Shown piece by piece: positions 17,001-26,199 of a stretch of DNA of 64,000 bases. The notes under the pieces were generated by a model, which ran no database searches, had not been told where the DNA came from, and worked only from the letters and a program-made list of their open reading frames with translations. Within the stretch, counting starts at the first letter, position 1. Each line of letters begins with the position of its first letter. Source of the stretch: Actinomadura rupiterrae (lineage in GTDB: Bacteria; Actinomycetota; Actinomycetes; Streptosporangiales; Streptosporangiaceae); contig NZ_JAMZEA010000004.1 in the NCBI RefSeq assembly GCF_024172125.1, positions 62,001-126,000 on the forward strand, in the 5' to 3' direction. Both the position numbers and the translations under genes were made by a program.

Positions 17001-20000
17001 ATCGACGTGGTGCCGCTGTCGGGGTCGGTTTGGGAGATCTTGTTACCGCGTAGGTCGTAGCTGTAGGAGTGCTCGCGGCCTTCGGGGTCGAGGACCTTCG
17101 CCAGCTGTCCGGCCGGAGTGTACTCGTAGCGGGTCTTGTCGAACCCGTCGCCGTTGTCTTGCCACAGCTCGGTGGTCTTGCCGCGCGCGTCGACCAGGGT
17201 GGTGGTGGCTCGTCCGCCCTGGGGCGGGTTCACGATGGTGCGGTCGCCCAGGTACTGGGTGGAGGTGGACCACTTCTCACTGGCGAAGCTGTACAGGGTG
17301 TCCTTGATGGCCCGGCCCGCGCCGTCGAAGGTGGTGACGGTCTGGGAAGGGACTTGGTTGTCGTCGGCGGGGGCCGCCAGGACCCCAGACGATGCGTGAT
17401 CCTTGTCGTAGTAGGGGGAGCTGGACTTCCAGGCGCGTCCTGCCGAGTCGTAGAAGGTGTCGGCGAGGATCCGGCCGCTGCCCGACACCGGCCCTTGGGC
17501 CTGACGGGGCCGCAGCAGGCCGTCGTAGATCTGGTAGCTGCTCTTCTGCCCGCCGTATGGCAGCAGAGACTTGCTGGTCACCACGGTGGGGGCGGTGCCG
17601 GTGATCTGGTAGGCGAACTCGGCGTTGGGAGTTTGGGCGGTGGTGCGGCCCGGTCCCCACACCTTGGTCACACGTCCCAGACCGTCGTAAGCGAAGGTGG
17701 TGGCGTTGCCGTTGGTATCAGTGGTGCTGACCGCGCTGCCGAGCGCGTTCAGGGTCTGGCTGGTGGTGTGGCCCTTGACGTTGGTGACGGTGATGCTGTT
17801 GATGATCGCGCCGGTCGAAGGGGTATAGCCAGTGGTGGTCTTGTGCCCCAGGGCGTCGGTGCTGGAAGTGATGCGACCGTAGGAGTCGTAGCCGTTGGTC
17901 TTGACCGTGACGTACTGCGGAGTGCCGCCGGAGTAGGACTTGGCCTCTTCGACCTTGGTCGCTTCGCCGAAGTCGTTGTAGCTGGTGACCATGTCAGAGA
18001 CCGACTGGTCGGGGTACTTGGGTGCCACCGGGTCGCCGGTGCCGTCACCGTCGCGGCATGGGATGGAGTCGGTCCACTGCCGCTGCACCAGGCCGTCGAT
18101 GCCCTTGGCCGGCACGCTGCCGTAGGTGTAGTGCGTGCAGCGGTCGTCGTCGGTTCCGATGGTGGCGCCGAGGTCGCCGCGGTCCCATTGGGTGCGGACG
18201 GTGCCGTCGTCGTTGTATTCCTTGATCAGTTCGGTGCGGCGGTAGCCGCCCGGCTGGCCGACCAGGGCGGTGCGTGAGCGGACCTTGGCGGTGTTGACGA
18301 TATTGGCCTTCAGCGCGCCTTGGGTGGCGGTCGGGCCGTGCACCCAGGCGGTGTTGATCGATCCGCCGAGCTCGGGGCCGTTCACGCCGTTGTAGGTGAT
18401 CTGCTCGCGCAGGAAACCCTGCAGCGCGGGGTCGTCCTTGCTGTCGGTGCCTTCGGAGTCGGTGATGGTTACCGGTTTGGTTTTGGTGGCGTCCTTGGGG
18501 TCGGCGCGGTCGCCGTCCATGCCGCGGTAGTACAGGTAGTCGGTGCGGGTCTGGTCGGGGCCTGCGCTGCCTTGCAGGACACGGACCTTGGAGTAGCCGC
18601 GGTAGTCCGACCAGGTCTTGTACTTGGGTGCGGTGAGTGCGTCGTTGTCGGGGTAGTGCCAGGCGGGTTTGTCCAGATACTGGTAGGAGGTAACGGTGGC
18701 GGGCGAGCCTCCGACGCGGTCGTCCTGGGAGACCTGGGTGACGACGTATTTGTGCATCCAGTCGGTGATCAGGTCGTTTGGGTCCGTCGCGCCCGGGCGC
18801 GGGATCCGGATCGGGAAGCACCGTTTGTCGTTGGTTTCGGGTGTCAGGGTCTGCCCGGTGGCGCATTCGGTCGGCGAGTAGACGACGTTGGTGGTGCCGC
18901 CGCTCTCGTTGTCGATGGCGATGATCCGGTAGCGGGCGTAGTTCGGGAGGCCGTCGTTGAGGCCGTCGACACGGTTGGGCAGGGTGTCGCCGTGGAAGAT
19001 GACCTTGGGCATGGGCGTGTCAGTACCGCCGAGGTGGCCGGTGTGCGCTATGGACTGCAGCCACAGCGCCGCGTCCACGCCTTTGCTGGCCCCGGGGTAG
19101 CTCTGGGCTAGGTCGTAGGTGTCGACGGTGTTGTAGGCGGTGCCGTTCCACACTTTGGTGGTGATGGTGGCCAGGCGTTTGCGCGTCCAGAATGTCGGCG
19201 AGTTGTGGTCCTTGCAGGGCTTGCCCTTGAGGCAGCTTTGGTCGACCGGAACGTCGGGCCAGTGCGCGGCGTTGGCTGTGACGAACTTGGTGTCGTCGTC
19301 GCAGTTGAAGGTGCCGTCGGTCAGGCAGCGTTCCTTGACGTCGAAGTTCACCCGGTAGGGCGAGTTGGCGGGGCTGATGTCGCTGGTGGTCAGGCCCCAG
19401 TCAGCCCGCACCAGGTAGCCGCCGCGGATGTAGGCGGTGCCGGTGTCGGTGGCCTTGTTTTTGGCGTAGTAGTTGGTCTCCTTGGCGTAGTAGTACGCCA
19501 TCGCGTTTCCGCGGGGGTCGACGACGTAGTCAAGGTTCCAGCGCCAGGCCTGGTCGCAGAAGGAGCCGGCGAACGTGCTGGCATGGCAGGGCTCGTTGTC
19601 GTTGTTGCCGGCGACTGGGACGGTCCAGGCGGAGTTGGTGTCGGCGGCGGTGGAGTTCCACTTGCTCTTGCCGAAGTAGTACTGGGTGCCGTCGTCGGTG
19701 GTGACCCGCCAGTACTCACCGTCGTTGTCGGTGTTGGGAGCGCCGGTGAGGTGCTCGATCTTCATTCCGTCGTCGTTTTTGGGCCGCCACTGGCCGGTCT
19801 TGTCGTCGCGGACCAGTTCGGCGCCGCTGCCGTTGAGCGACAGTGTCGCGTTCTCGCCGCCCCAGCACTGGTCGCCGGGTGCGGGCGTGCCTTTTTCTCC
19901 GTCGTCGCTGCAGGGCTTGTATTTGCGTTCGATGTAGCCGGGCCAGTAGTCGAAGCCTTCACCGATCCACGACGGCTGGTTGTTGGTGGCCGAGGTGCGG

Positions 20001-21178
20001 CCGTCGACGCTGCCCGAGGAGTAGGACAGGCCGATCTGTGGTGTGGGGCCGGCCTGGGTGGCGGGCAGCCGGATTGGATAGGACCAGGTGAAGTCTCCGG
20101 ACTGGTTGGACACCTGCCAGGTCGCCGACGCTGACAGTGGGGTGGCGGAGAAGTCGCCTTGGGGGCCGGAGGCCCCGGCTGTGAGCGCGAGCAGCGCCCC
20201 GCCAGAGGAGGACGGCGCGGATGACGCCTTGGGTGCTTGGGCGGGGGGCGCCGACGGCGAGGTTGACGGCTGCCGCTTGGGCTCGGTCGAGGGGGTGTGG
20301 CCCGGTCGCGGGGAGGTCCTTGGCGTGGAGGTGGAGGCCTTCACCTGCGGGGTCTTGCCGCCACCGGCGCCCTGCCCGCTGGCGTTCGGTGTCGGCGCGG
20401 TAGTGGGAGGCGTGGTGTTGGGAGGCGTTGCCGGCGCGTCGGCGACGGCGGGGACGTCGATGTTGGCGACGACCTGGCCTGCTCGCGCGTCGTTCCAGGT
20501 TCCGGCGACCGGCGCCGGTGCGCAGGCGGAGGCATCCGGGGTGGAGGTTGCGCAGTTGGGCAACCGGACAAGTCGCAGCCGCGACGCCCAGTCGGCGCCG
20601 CCCACATGTGCGAAAGCCGAGTAGTCCACGCGAACCGAGACACGACCGGCACCGGCCTGCGCGTCAGCGGCCGTCACCCGCAGCACCAGCCCGCTCTGGC
20701 CGAGTTTGCTGGTGGTTTTGCGGTCGAGGACCTCCACGCGGACCCGTCCCGGCGTGGCAGGCGCGGCTTGGCGGCTCTTGGTCTGCACACCGGATGCGGG
20801 CGTCGCAGGCCCGACCCAGACCGGCAGGTTCCCTGCACGCCGGGGCGGGGATGAGGCGAGAGCCTTCCCGGATGCCTGCGGGTGTCCGCCCGGTGTCAGC
20901 TCGACTACCGCGGCGCCTGGGGCAGGCCAGTTAGCGCTGGGTGTGTGCCGCAGTGCCGCGGTGTCTGAGCGCGTCGGTCGCGACGGTTTCGAAGGGACCT
21001 TGCGGGTTTTCACCGGATGCTCACGGCGGGGGTCGGGGCGGCCGCCGCCTTTGTCGGCGAACGCCGGCGGCGGCATCGCGCTGGCCAGCGAGGCCGCTAC
21101 CGCAACCGAGGTCACCGTCGCCAATCGAGCCGCCAGGCGGCCATGCCAAAACGAGCTGTTCAACCAGCCACGCACCAC
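14012..21178 (-). CDS. secreted RHS-repeat polymorphic toxin with HINT and HNH nuclease tip
   Basis: This 2388-residue protein has a signal peptide (LAARLATVTSVAVAASLASA, then PPPAFA) and a Pro/Thr-rich linker to about residue 340. Many YD/RHS repeats follow (YDGLGRVTKVWGPG, YDLRGNKISQTDPDSGTT). The RHS core ends GLVHLGAREYDTSTGRFISG. A HINT self-cleaving domain (~2132-2279) begins CPINSFPGNAKVLLANG and ends FVLAHN followed by Cys. The last ~109 residues are an HNH endonuclease: CDYC, QIDHIIPKTTGG, NGCVACRLCNRSKSNKP. The architecture is that of a contact or secreted antibacterial toxin in which HINT releases the nuclease. Upstream is a LamG exoprotein gene; downstream is its immunity gene. 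Confidence 0.93.
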   Translation of the reverse strand: MVRGWLNSSFWHGRLAARLATVTSVAVAASLASAMPPPAFADKGGGRPDPRREHPVKTRKVPSKPSRPTRSDTAALRHTPSANWPAPGAAVVELTPGGHPQASGKALASSPPRRAGNLPVWVGPATPASGVQTKSRQAAPATPGRVRVEVLDRKTTSKLGQSGLVLRVTAADAQAGAGRVSVRVDYSAFAHVGGADWASRLRLVRLPNCATSTPDASACAPAPVAGTWNDARAGQVVANIDVPAVADAPATPPNTTPPTTAPTPNASGQGAGGGKTPQVKASTSTPRTSPRPGHTPSTEPKRQPSTSPSAPPAQAPKASSAPSSSGGALLALTAGASGPQGDFSATPLSASATWQVSNQSGDFTWSYPIRLPATQAGPTPQIGLSYSSGSVDGRTSATNNQPSWIGEGFDYWPGYIERKYKPCSDDGEKGTPAPGDQCWGGENATLSLNGSGAELVRDDKTGQWRPKNDDGMKIEHLTGAPNTDNDGEYWRVTTDDGTQYYFGKSKWNSTAADTNSAWTVPVAGNNDNEPCHASTFAGSFCDQAWRWNLDYVVDPRGNAMAYYYAKETNYYAKNKATDTGTAYIRGGYLVRADWGLTTSDISPANSPYRVNFDVKERCLTDGTFNCDDDTKFVTANAAHWPDVPVDQSCLKGKPCKDHNSPTFWTRKRLATITTKVWNGTAYNTVDTYDLAQSYPGASKGVDAALWLQSIAHTGHLGGTDTPMPKVIFHGDTLPNRVDGLNDGLPNYARYRIIAIDNESGGTTNVVYSPTECATGQTLTPETNDKRCFPIRIPRPGATDPNDLITDWMHKYVVTQVSQDDRVGGSPATVTSYQYLDKPAWHYPDNDALTAPKYKTWSDYRGYSKVRVLQGSAGPDQTRTDYLYYRGMDGDRADPKDATKTKPVTITDSEGTDSKDDPALQGFLREQITYNGVNGPELGGSINTAWVHGPTATQGALKANIVNTAKVRSRTALVGQPGGYRRTELIKEYNDDGTVRTQWDRGDLGATIGTDDDRCTHYTYGSVPAKGIDGLVQRQWTDSIPCRDGDGTGDPVAPKYPDQSVSDMVTSYNDFGEATKVEEAKSYSGGTPQYVTVKTNGYDSYGRITSSTDALGHKTTTGYTPSTGAIINSITVTNVKGHTTSQTLNALGSAVSTTDTNGNATTFAYDGLGRVTKVWGPGRTTAQTPNAEFAYQITGTAPTVVTSKSLLPYGGQKSSYQIYDGLLRPRQAQGPVSGSGRILADTFYDSAGRAWKSSSPYYDKDHASSGVLAAPADDNQVPSQTVTTFDGAGRAIKDTLYSFASEKWSTSTQYLGDRTIVNPPQGGRATTTLVDARGKTTELWQDNGDGFDKTRYEYTPAGQLAKVLDPEGREHSYSYDLRGNKISQTDPDSGTTSMTYDDGGELKTITGSRPAPSGGKQTIGIDYDELGRKTGLFDQSATGRPQLAGWEYDTLAKGQMTRSVRYSGGQQYVNQVTGYDKAGRPTGNTITIPTTEGNLGKSYTSSITYNLDGSVDTQTMPAAGGLAAETVSYSYNGLGQLTSVDGTIGGKLTTYAYGASYTEFGELNQLQLGTSTAKSTWVTNYYDPATRRLNEVRTDRTGTSQADDVHYSYDPSGNVTKIASTPQGQTADIQCFHQDSRRRLDEAWTPTTDDCSTRPTTDNASTLLGGAAPYWQSYGYSAGGNRTGETDHDLTGDTGKDVRRTFNYDENGTHQPNTLTSALTETGDSKSRNTYTYDQAGNTVERVINGDTQKLQWDPEGRLDKFTTNDGKDSTYLYDAEGDLLLRRQPGATTLYLDGQELAMDATGKVTATRYYAHGDRVIAVRTENPTKPVTVLLADPAGTATTAIDPVTQEVTRRRYTPFGTERLPAGQTQPTAWPDQKGFVGGTNDPQTGLVHLGAREYDTSTGRFISGDPLFDQGDPQSMNSYAYADNNPSTNSDPTGTRCWPGEQGECHNGDGVNRQPNAHGPGYTVRDDDGNVIARSGNSNGGGWAAGHPTGPTREQLLEQKAKEMRARVAAAQGRLKNALLGIVKIAADELGITAGIDCVTKGDFGACGETVLNIAMSFAGGIAAKILSKYGAPWKWAKGARLAKRLWKLAGEAVTAIKDFIKAGKEARTAERALEAERRIAKVAKSCPINSFPGNAKVLLANGRIKNISQVQPGDKVLAANVKTGKTGTSQVTGTISGTRYVKLIKVSFFDSKALRGSTVTATEHHLFWDREAQQWLRADELSPGRKLLDSDGNEVRVTSVDEVPGHPRVHDITVADTHSFYVSAGGVFVLAHNCGDHVDTRAGLDFTDAERQKVYDANAGDDGGFTCDYCGRSVFRRPSRVNGVAQKGLPDDAQIDHIIPKTTGGCGAAHNGCVACRLCNRSKSNKPLEDWDDELREFLADD

Positions 21179-21274
21179 AACACTCCGAGGGAAGAGATGT
21201 CACATGCAAAGTTCAGGGTTCGCCGATCGCCCTCGGCAGCCCGCGGAGGCGAGCTGCCGAGGGCCGACGGCGCG

Positions 21275-22257
21275 TTACAAGTGGCCGTCGGTGCCGGCCT
21301 GGTCCACCTTGACCAGGCCGGCACTGGTTCCGTTGAAGGCCGACGGGTAGAGGTGCACGTCTGACACCAGCCCGGCCAGATCGTTTCCGGCGAACGGGCC
21401 TGGCCACCGCGAGCGGCCAATTTGGAGGCTTCCCGCGGTCCACCCTGCGCTCAGGTTGATTGGCCCCGGCCCTGTTCTTTGGTCATCGGGCCCCGGGCGT
21501 GCGTTGATGTACAGGTACAGCTGGTCCTCGGTGGCGTCGTACACGCCCGCAAGGTGGGTCCAAGCGTCGGTGGGCGGGAGGTCCAAGCTCGAGCGGGCCT
21601 GGCGGACCTGGAAACCGGTCTTTTTCTCGTCGGGGTTGGCCATCTCGAACGACCAGTACTTCTGGCCTTGATCCACCACATAGCGAAGCGAGAAGCCTGT
21701 GGTGTTGTCGCCGGTTTCGCTGACGATGGTCATGTTGCGGTCGGGCAGGCTCGGCAGCCTGACCCAGGCGGTCACAGTGAAGCTCTGATCGGTGCTCACC
21801 ACCGGCGCCCTGCCGGTGGAGTCGTCGCTGCCCTTGCAGTTGGTGACCGTGGTTTGCGTTGTGCCGCAGCCGGTGGAGAACCCGATCGCGTCGGTGTCGC
21901 CGAAACGTCCCGGTGCTGCGGCGGTGCCCTCCCCAAGGACCAGCGGATGGTTCTTGCCCGACAGGTCCGCACTGGTGGTCGCGTTCCCATCGGCCATGCG
22001 CCAGAAGCCAGCCGCGCGCTGCGGGCACAGGTCGGGCACCGTTCCGTCGGCACCCGCGGGGCAGAACACATCCCCCACGTTGAAGGTGGCGATGCCGGCA
22101 TCGGCGCGGTTGCCCATGGCGTCCACAGCCGCGAAGTTGATGGTGGTCGGCCCGAACTGCGACGGCGTCACCGGGACCGGTTTGGAGGTTTTGTTGGCAT
22201 CAGTACCGGCCGCTACCGAAGTGTTGGGGGCGGCGCTGCCCAGAGACCACAGGTAGT
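21275..22257 (-). pseudogene. LamG exoprotein, C-terminal part separated by IS3 element
   Basis: This frame reads HYLWSLGSAAPNTSVAAGTD from the IS3 boundary to a TGA at 21275. It contains a concanavalin/LamG-like jellyroll (AAGFWRMADG; QSFTVTAWVRLPSLPDRN; AWTHLAGVYDATEDQLYLYI; VSDVHLYPSAF). Deleting 22261-23549 and one GAT copy fuses it in frame to the N-terminal part, ending at ADVD, to give a 1018-residue protein. The gene lies ~100 bp upstream of the RHS toxin, a pairing common in actinomycetes. Confidence 0.85.
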
Positions 22258-22302
22258 GATTGAGGTGCCCCGGATCTTCCGGACACGTCCATAGCTAGGA
22301 TT

Positions 22303-22629
22303 GTGGACGAACCGGAAGGAAGGTCATTGGCAAGGCGTAAACGGCGGTACTTCTCCCAGGAGTTCAAGGACGAGGCCGTCCGGATGGTGCTGGACGGTCC
22401 GCGGCCCATCACCCATGTGGCACGAGACCTGGATGTGCACGAGACCACCCTGGGATCCTGGGTGAAGGCGTATCGGCTGACGCACGGCGCCGACACGCAG
22501 GCCGCATCGGGTCCGGGCGAGGGCAGGACCGAGCGGGAACTCCAACTCGAACGCGAGAACCGGAGGTTGCGCGAGGAGAACGCCTTCCTGAAAAAAGCCG
22601 CGGCCTTCTTCGCCAGGGAACACCCGTGA
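22303..22629 (+). CDS. IS3-family transposase OrfA
   Basis: 108 residues with the IS3 OrfA HTH (RYFSQEFKDEAVRMVLDG; VARDLDVHETTLGSWVKAY) and a C-terminal leucine-zipper-like helix (ELQLERENRRLREENAFLKK). A run AAAAAAG at 22591-22597 and an open -1 frame leading into orfB indicate that an OrfAB fusion by programmed frameshifting is possible. A TTG at 22327 after GGAAGG is an alternative start. Confidence 0.9.
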   Translation: MDEPEGRSLARRKRRYFSQEFKDEAVRMVLDGPRPITHVARDLDVHETTLGSWVKAYRLTHGADTQAASGPGEGRTERELQLERENRRLREENAFLKKAAAFFAREHP

Positions 22630-23507
22630 CCGCCAAGTACGAGTTCATCGACGCGGAGAAGGCCAACCACAGCATTATCGATATGTGCGCCTGGCTGCAT
22701 GTTTCGCGCTCGGGGTTCTACGAGTGGCGGCGGCGGCCGGCCTTGGCGACCCGCGAACGCCGCGAGCGGCTCAAGTTGATGATCGAGGCGGTCTTTGCGG
22801 CCAACCACCAGACCTATGGCTATCGGCGGGTGCATGCGGTTCTGGCTCGGTCGGGTGTTCGGGTGTCGCCGGAACTGGTCCGGCAGCTGATGCGCGAGCT
22901 GGGTCTGGAGTCGGTGCAGCCGCGGCCGTGGCGGCCGGTCACGACCCGGGCCGACGGCCCGGGCGCGGTCCCCGACCTGGTCCGCCGCGACTTCACCGCC
23001 GCCGCGCCGGGCACCAAGCTGGTCGGGGACGTCACCTACATTCCCACCTGGGAGGGCTTCGCGTATCTCGCGACGGTGATCGACTGCCACTCCAAGATGG
23101 TGGTCGGGTGGGCGATGGGCGACCATTTCAAAACCTCGCTGCTCACCGACGCCCTGGATGCGGCCGCAAGGAACATCGACATCGAGCCCGGATGTGTCTT
23201 CCACTCCGATCGCGGGTCGAATTACATGAGTGCCGAGTTCGGTCGGCACCTGGCCGGGCATGGAATGCGCCGGTCGGTGGGCCGGACGGGCGTATGTTGG
23301 GATAATGCCTTGGCCGAGTCGTTTTTCGGGGCGTTGAAGAACGAGTGGCTGAACCGTATGGTATTTGCCACGCGCGCGAAGGCCCGCCGGGCGTGCATGC
23401 GCTACATCGAGGGCTTCTATAATCGACGCAGGCTACATTCCGCGAACGGGTACCGGACCCCATGGGAGGTCCACAACGAGTACCTGGACCGGCAGCAAGC
23501 CGCGTAG
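22626..23507 (+). CDS. IS3-family transposase OrfB (integrase core)
   Basis: The GTG at 22626 overlaps the orfA TGA as GTGA. The 293-residue protein carries HTH_21 (KANHSIIDMCAWLHVSRSG) and the rve DDE core: LVGDVTYIPTWEG (D), VFHSDRGSNYMS (D) and WDNALAESFFGALKNE (E). It ends with the usual YIEGFYNRRRLHSANGYRTP. The frame is intact and therefore possibly active. Confidence 0.93.
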   Translation: MTAKYEFIDAEKANHSIIDMCAWLHVSRSGFYEWRRRPALATRERRERLKLMIEAVFAANHQTYGYRRVHAVLARSGVRVSPELVRQLMRELGLESVQPRPWRPVTTRADGPGAVPDLVRRDFTAAAPGTKLVGDVTYIPTWEGFAYLATVIDCHSKMVVGWAMGDHFKTSLLTDALDAAARNIDIEPGCVFHSDRGSNYMSAEFGRHLAGHGMRRSVGRTGVCWDNALAESFFGALKNEWLNRMVFATRAKARRACMRYIEGFYNRRRLHSANGYRTPWEVHNEYLDRQQAA

Positions 23508-23508
23508 A

Positions 23509-25623
23509 TCACCCATCAAGCAGGTGTCCGGAAAACGCGAGGCCCCTCAGATCGACATCGGCGTTGCCGGCGCCGGCGGGAAGGCTGAAGGTGAAGTATC
23601 CGGTCTTCCCGGGCTGACCAGCCCACACCGACGGGTCAAGGCTGTAGACCGGGTCAGCTCCGGTGACCGGGTCCTTTGCTGCCGTGATCGTCGGTGCGGG
23701 GACGTCGGGTTTGGTGGAGTCCTGCTTGAAGTAGCACGGGCCGGTCCACGCGCTGAGCCCGCCGTTGGCTTGGCCCCATTTGTCATAGTCGCGGACCCAC
23801 ACCTCCCACACTGCGTCGGGAAGCATTCCTGAAGGCGGGGCATTGACGTAGGCTCTGGCACCACTGGTGTGTGCTGTGGTGTCGTACCCGACCCCAGGGG
23901 AGGTCGGCGGCGGCGACACCGACTTGTTCCACCAGTTGAACTCGGTCTTGACGATGCTGTCGCCGTCAGGGTCGCTCACCAGCGCGCTGAGCTTCGGAGC
24001 CTGTCGGCTGGACAGCGCACCGATCAGTGTCGGCTTGGACTGGTCACGCGAACAGACCTTGCCTTCGACCGTCACCTGCGAAGCCGACGGCGCCCGGTTG
24101 TAGTAGATCGTCAGGCTCGGGTCGAGCTTCATCCGGATCCACTGGTCGCTGTTGTCTTCGACCTGGGTCCGCAGTCCGAGCGTGGTGATGTCCCAGCCGT
24201 TGGTCGCGGCCTTCTGGGCGGCGGCGGTCATGTTCCATGTGAGGCTTTTAGCTCCGCAACCGGTATGCCCAAACGACCCAGAAGCCGTCCCCTGCTTGTT
24301 CACCGACTGCCAGTGGCTGGAGTCGGAGAAGTTGTTCCAGGTCTCGTTGCCGTTGATCCCCGACACCAGGTACAGGTCGACGTTCACCTCGTAGCTACAC
24401 GACCACTGCGGCGTCCAGGTCCCGGTGATGGAGAAGGTCGTCTTCTGGTTGGAGTCCCCGGTGATGATCTTCGCGCCGGTCGGCAGCGGTGAGGTGTCCA
24501 TCGCGAACATCGACCGGATCGCGCCCGCGCTGCTGTACCGGCCCGCCCGCGGCGGGTACGGCGTCCCGTCAGACTGCTTGCAGCTGTTGTCGTAGCAGAC
24601 GTTGTCGCGCAGGCCGGATGACCCGTCGATGTAGGCCCAGTGCTTACGCCCTCGCGAGAACGTGGGGTCCACGTAGACCGGGAACTTGGTGTTGGGGTCG
24701 GTGAGCATTGCCTGATCGGGGATCACCGTCACCGCGTCGGGCGCCACCTGGGTCTGCATCGGCTTGGTCTGCGGCCTGTCCTGCGGCGCGTCCTGCGGCT
24801 CGGCGGCCGCCGCCTTCGGCGCGACCTGCCCAGTCCCGCCTGCAGTGGGGGCCGTTGCGTTGGTGGAGTCCCACATCAGCGGCTGGTTGGCGTGAAAGAC
24901 CGTCTCGCCGGATGAGGTCACGGCGTTCACACCGTTGGAGCCGTCCGAACGCAACCCGACCCCGACGGTACGCGCCCCGAACCGGATTTTCGCCAGTTCC
25001 GGATTGCGTGCGGCTTCGGGGGTTTTGACGACCAGCACCTCTGAGAAGCCGGAGTAGTCCGCGGTCACCCGCAGATCGACATCTGGCAGCACGCCCCGGT
25101 ACTCGGCGGTGTCGCCTGACACCACCGGCGCGGGCAGTTTCGTTGGCCAGGTCAGCTCCATCGAGCGTCCGTGGTCGGAGAAGCGGACCAGCCGGTTGTC
25201 GCCGCCGCTGCTGAACACCACCTGAGCCGGACTGGCCGCTGGGGCCAGGCCTCCGCCGGCTGCGGCCTTCAGCGAGGTGTCAATGGCACGCCAGCCGCCG
25301 CCAGAGGTCCGGAACCGCTGCGGGATCGACGAAATCGTCAGTTTGTAGGCCCCGTCGGGATTCGCCTCGGTGACTGATGTGTCGGTGGTCAGCGCCGATA
25401 CTTCGACTGGCTTTCCGGTACGTCGTGCCTCTGCCGAGGCCCACAGCGCGGTCCCCTTCGGGGGCCCTGAATCTGCGCTGTCGGCATGAGCCGACGCTTG
25501 AGGCAAGCCTTGAAGGACTCCACACGTGGTGACCACCGCCAGCGCGGCAGCGATCACTCGTCGGGTCGGTGACCTGTGTTTTTGTGCAGCCTGAAGCCGC
25601 GAGATAGCACGCCCCGCCACCAC
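23509..25623 (-). pseudogene. LamG exoprotein, N-terminal part (interrupted by IS3)
   Basis: The start at 25623 is followed by a signal peptide (VIAAALAVVTTCGVLQGLPQ, then ASAHA). The N-terminal region matches secreted actinobacterial exoproteins that precede RHS toxins: YKLTISSIPQRFRTSGGGWR, the DLRVTADYSGFSEVLVVKTP segment, FPVYVDPTFSRGRKHWAYID, and a DNRLF-type jellyroll (NGWDITTLGLRTQVEDNSDQ). The last native residues before the element are NADVD at 23550; the frame then runs into IS sequence and stops at 23509. Rebuilt with the C-terminal part it is 1018 residues with no other defect, so the insertion is likely recent. Confidence 0.87.
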
Positions 25624-26180
25624 GCAACCCTCTACGTTCGAGCCGCGTCATCTGAGCGCGGACGTTCCACACGCATAGATCCCCGCCATGCGCACGGACA
25701 GTTATAAACCAGACATAAGCGCCGGGGAAGCCCAGGTCATCAACTTTCTAACCTTACGCATACTTGACTACTCATTGTGAGTGAGGCTGCGTACGTCGAA
25801 CCATTTCGCTAGACGCGCTAGCTAGCGCATCGGTTTACCTCGAATCCGTCACCAACTAGGGAGAGCGGTGTGACTCCCCTCACAAACTGTTCGCGTTTTT
25901 ATCTCAGTCGCGCTCCGGCCACGGAACGCTGCCTGTTCCTGAGCCGCAGGGCCGGTCGCAGTGACGGATGTCAGCCAGCCCTTGGAAGGCGGCGGTCACG
26001 AAGGCGTGACGAGAGAAGGGCGACGTACTCGGGCAGTCCTGTGGACCGTCGACGAGGATCCGCCGAGTCGCCGACCGGCGCGGCCGCCCGCTCGTCCGGT
26101 GCCCCCCGCCTGGGCAGGTACAGCGACTGCCTGGAGCTCATCAATCTGATGGAGTCCATCGGCACCCGCGCCGCCGCCGG
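25624..26180. other. AT-richer intergenic region upstream of the LamG gene
   Basis: This is locally AT-rich for the window (around 25690-25800) and should contain the promoter of the leftward LamG gene. It also contains a perfect palindrome at 25815-25828. Rightward frames from 25870 have no recognisable domain before the TPR remnant. Confidence 0.4.
25815..25828. promoter_or_regulatory. 14-bp perfect palindrome, possible operator
   Basis: GCGCTAGCTAGCGC is perfectly self-complementary and stands in the AT-rich region ~190 bp upstream of the LamG exoprotein start. CTAG is a rare tetranucleotide in such genomes, so two overlapping CTAGs are notable. Confidence 0.35.
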
Positions 26181-26199
26181 TCCTGGCAACAAGCCGGCC

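Larger units (their letters stand above)
22261..23549 (+). mobile_element. IS3-family insertion sequence, 1289 bp
   Basis: The ends are ~30-bp imperfect inverted repeats starting TGAGG(T/G)GCC(C/T)CG and sharing TTCCGGACAC. A 3-bp duplication GAT flanks the element (22258-22260 and 23550-23552). It carries orfA and orfB with the IS3 arrangement. Excision restores the frame of the interrupted LamG gene exactly. Confidence 0.9.

Noticed and set aside
14012..21178. Very long plus-strand frames opposite the RHS gene
   Set aside because: Gly/Val-rich antisense frames of a high-GC gene without domains or ribosome-binding sites.
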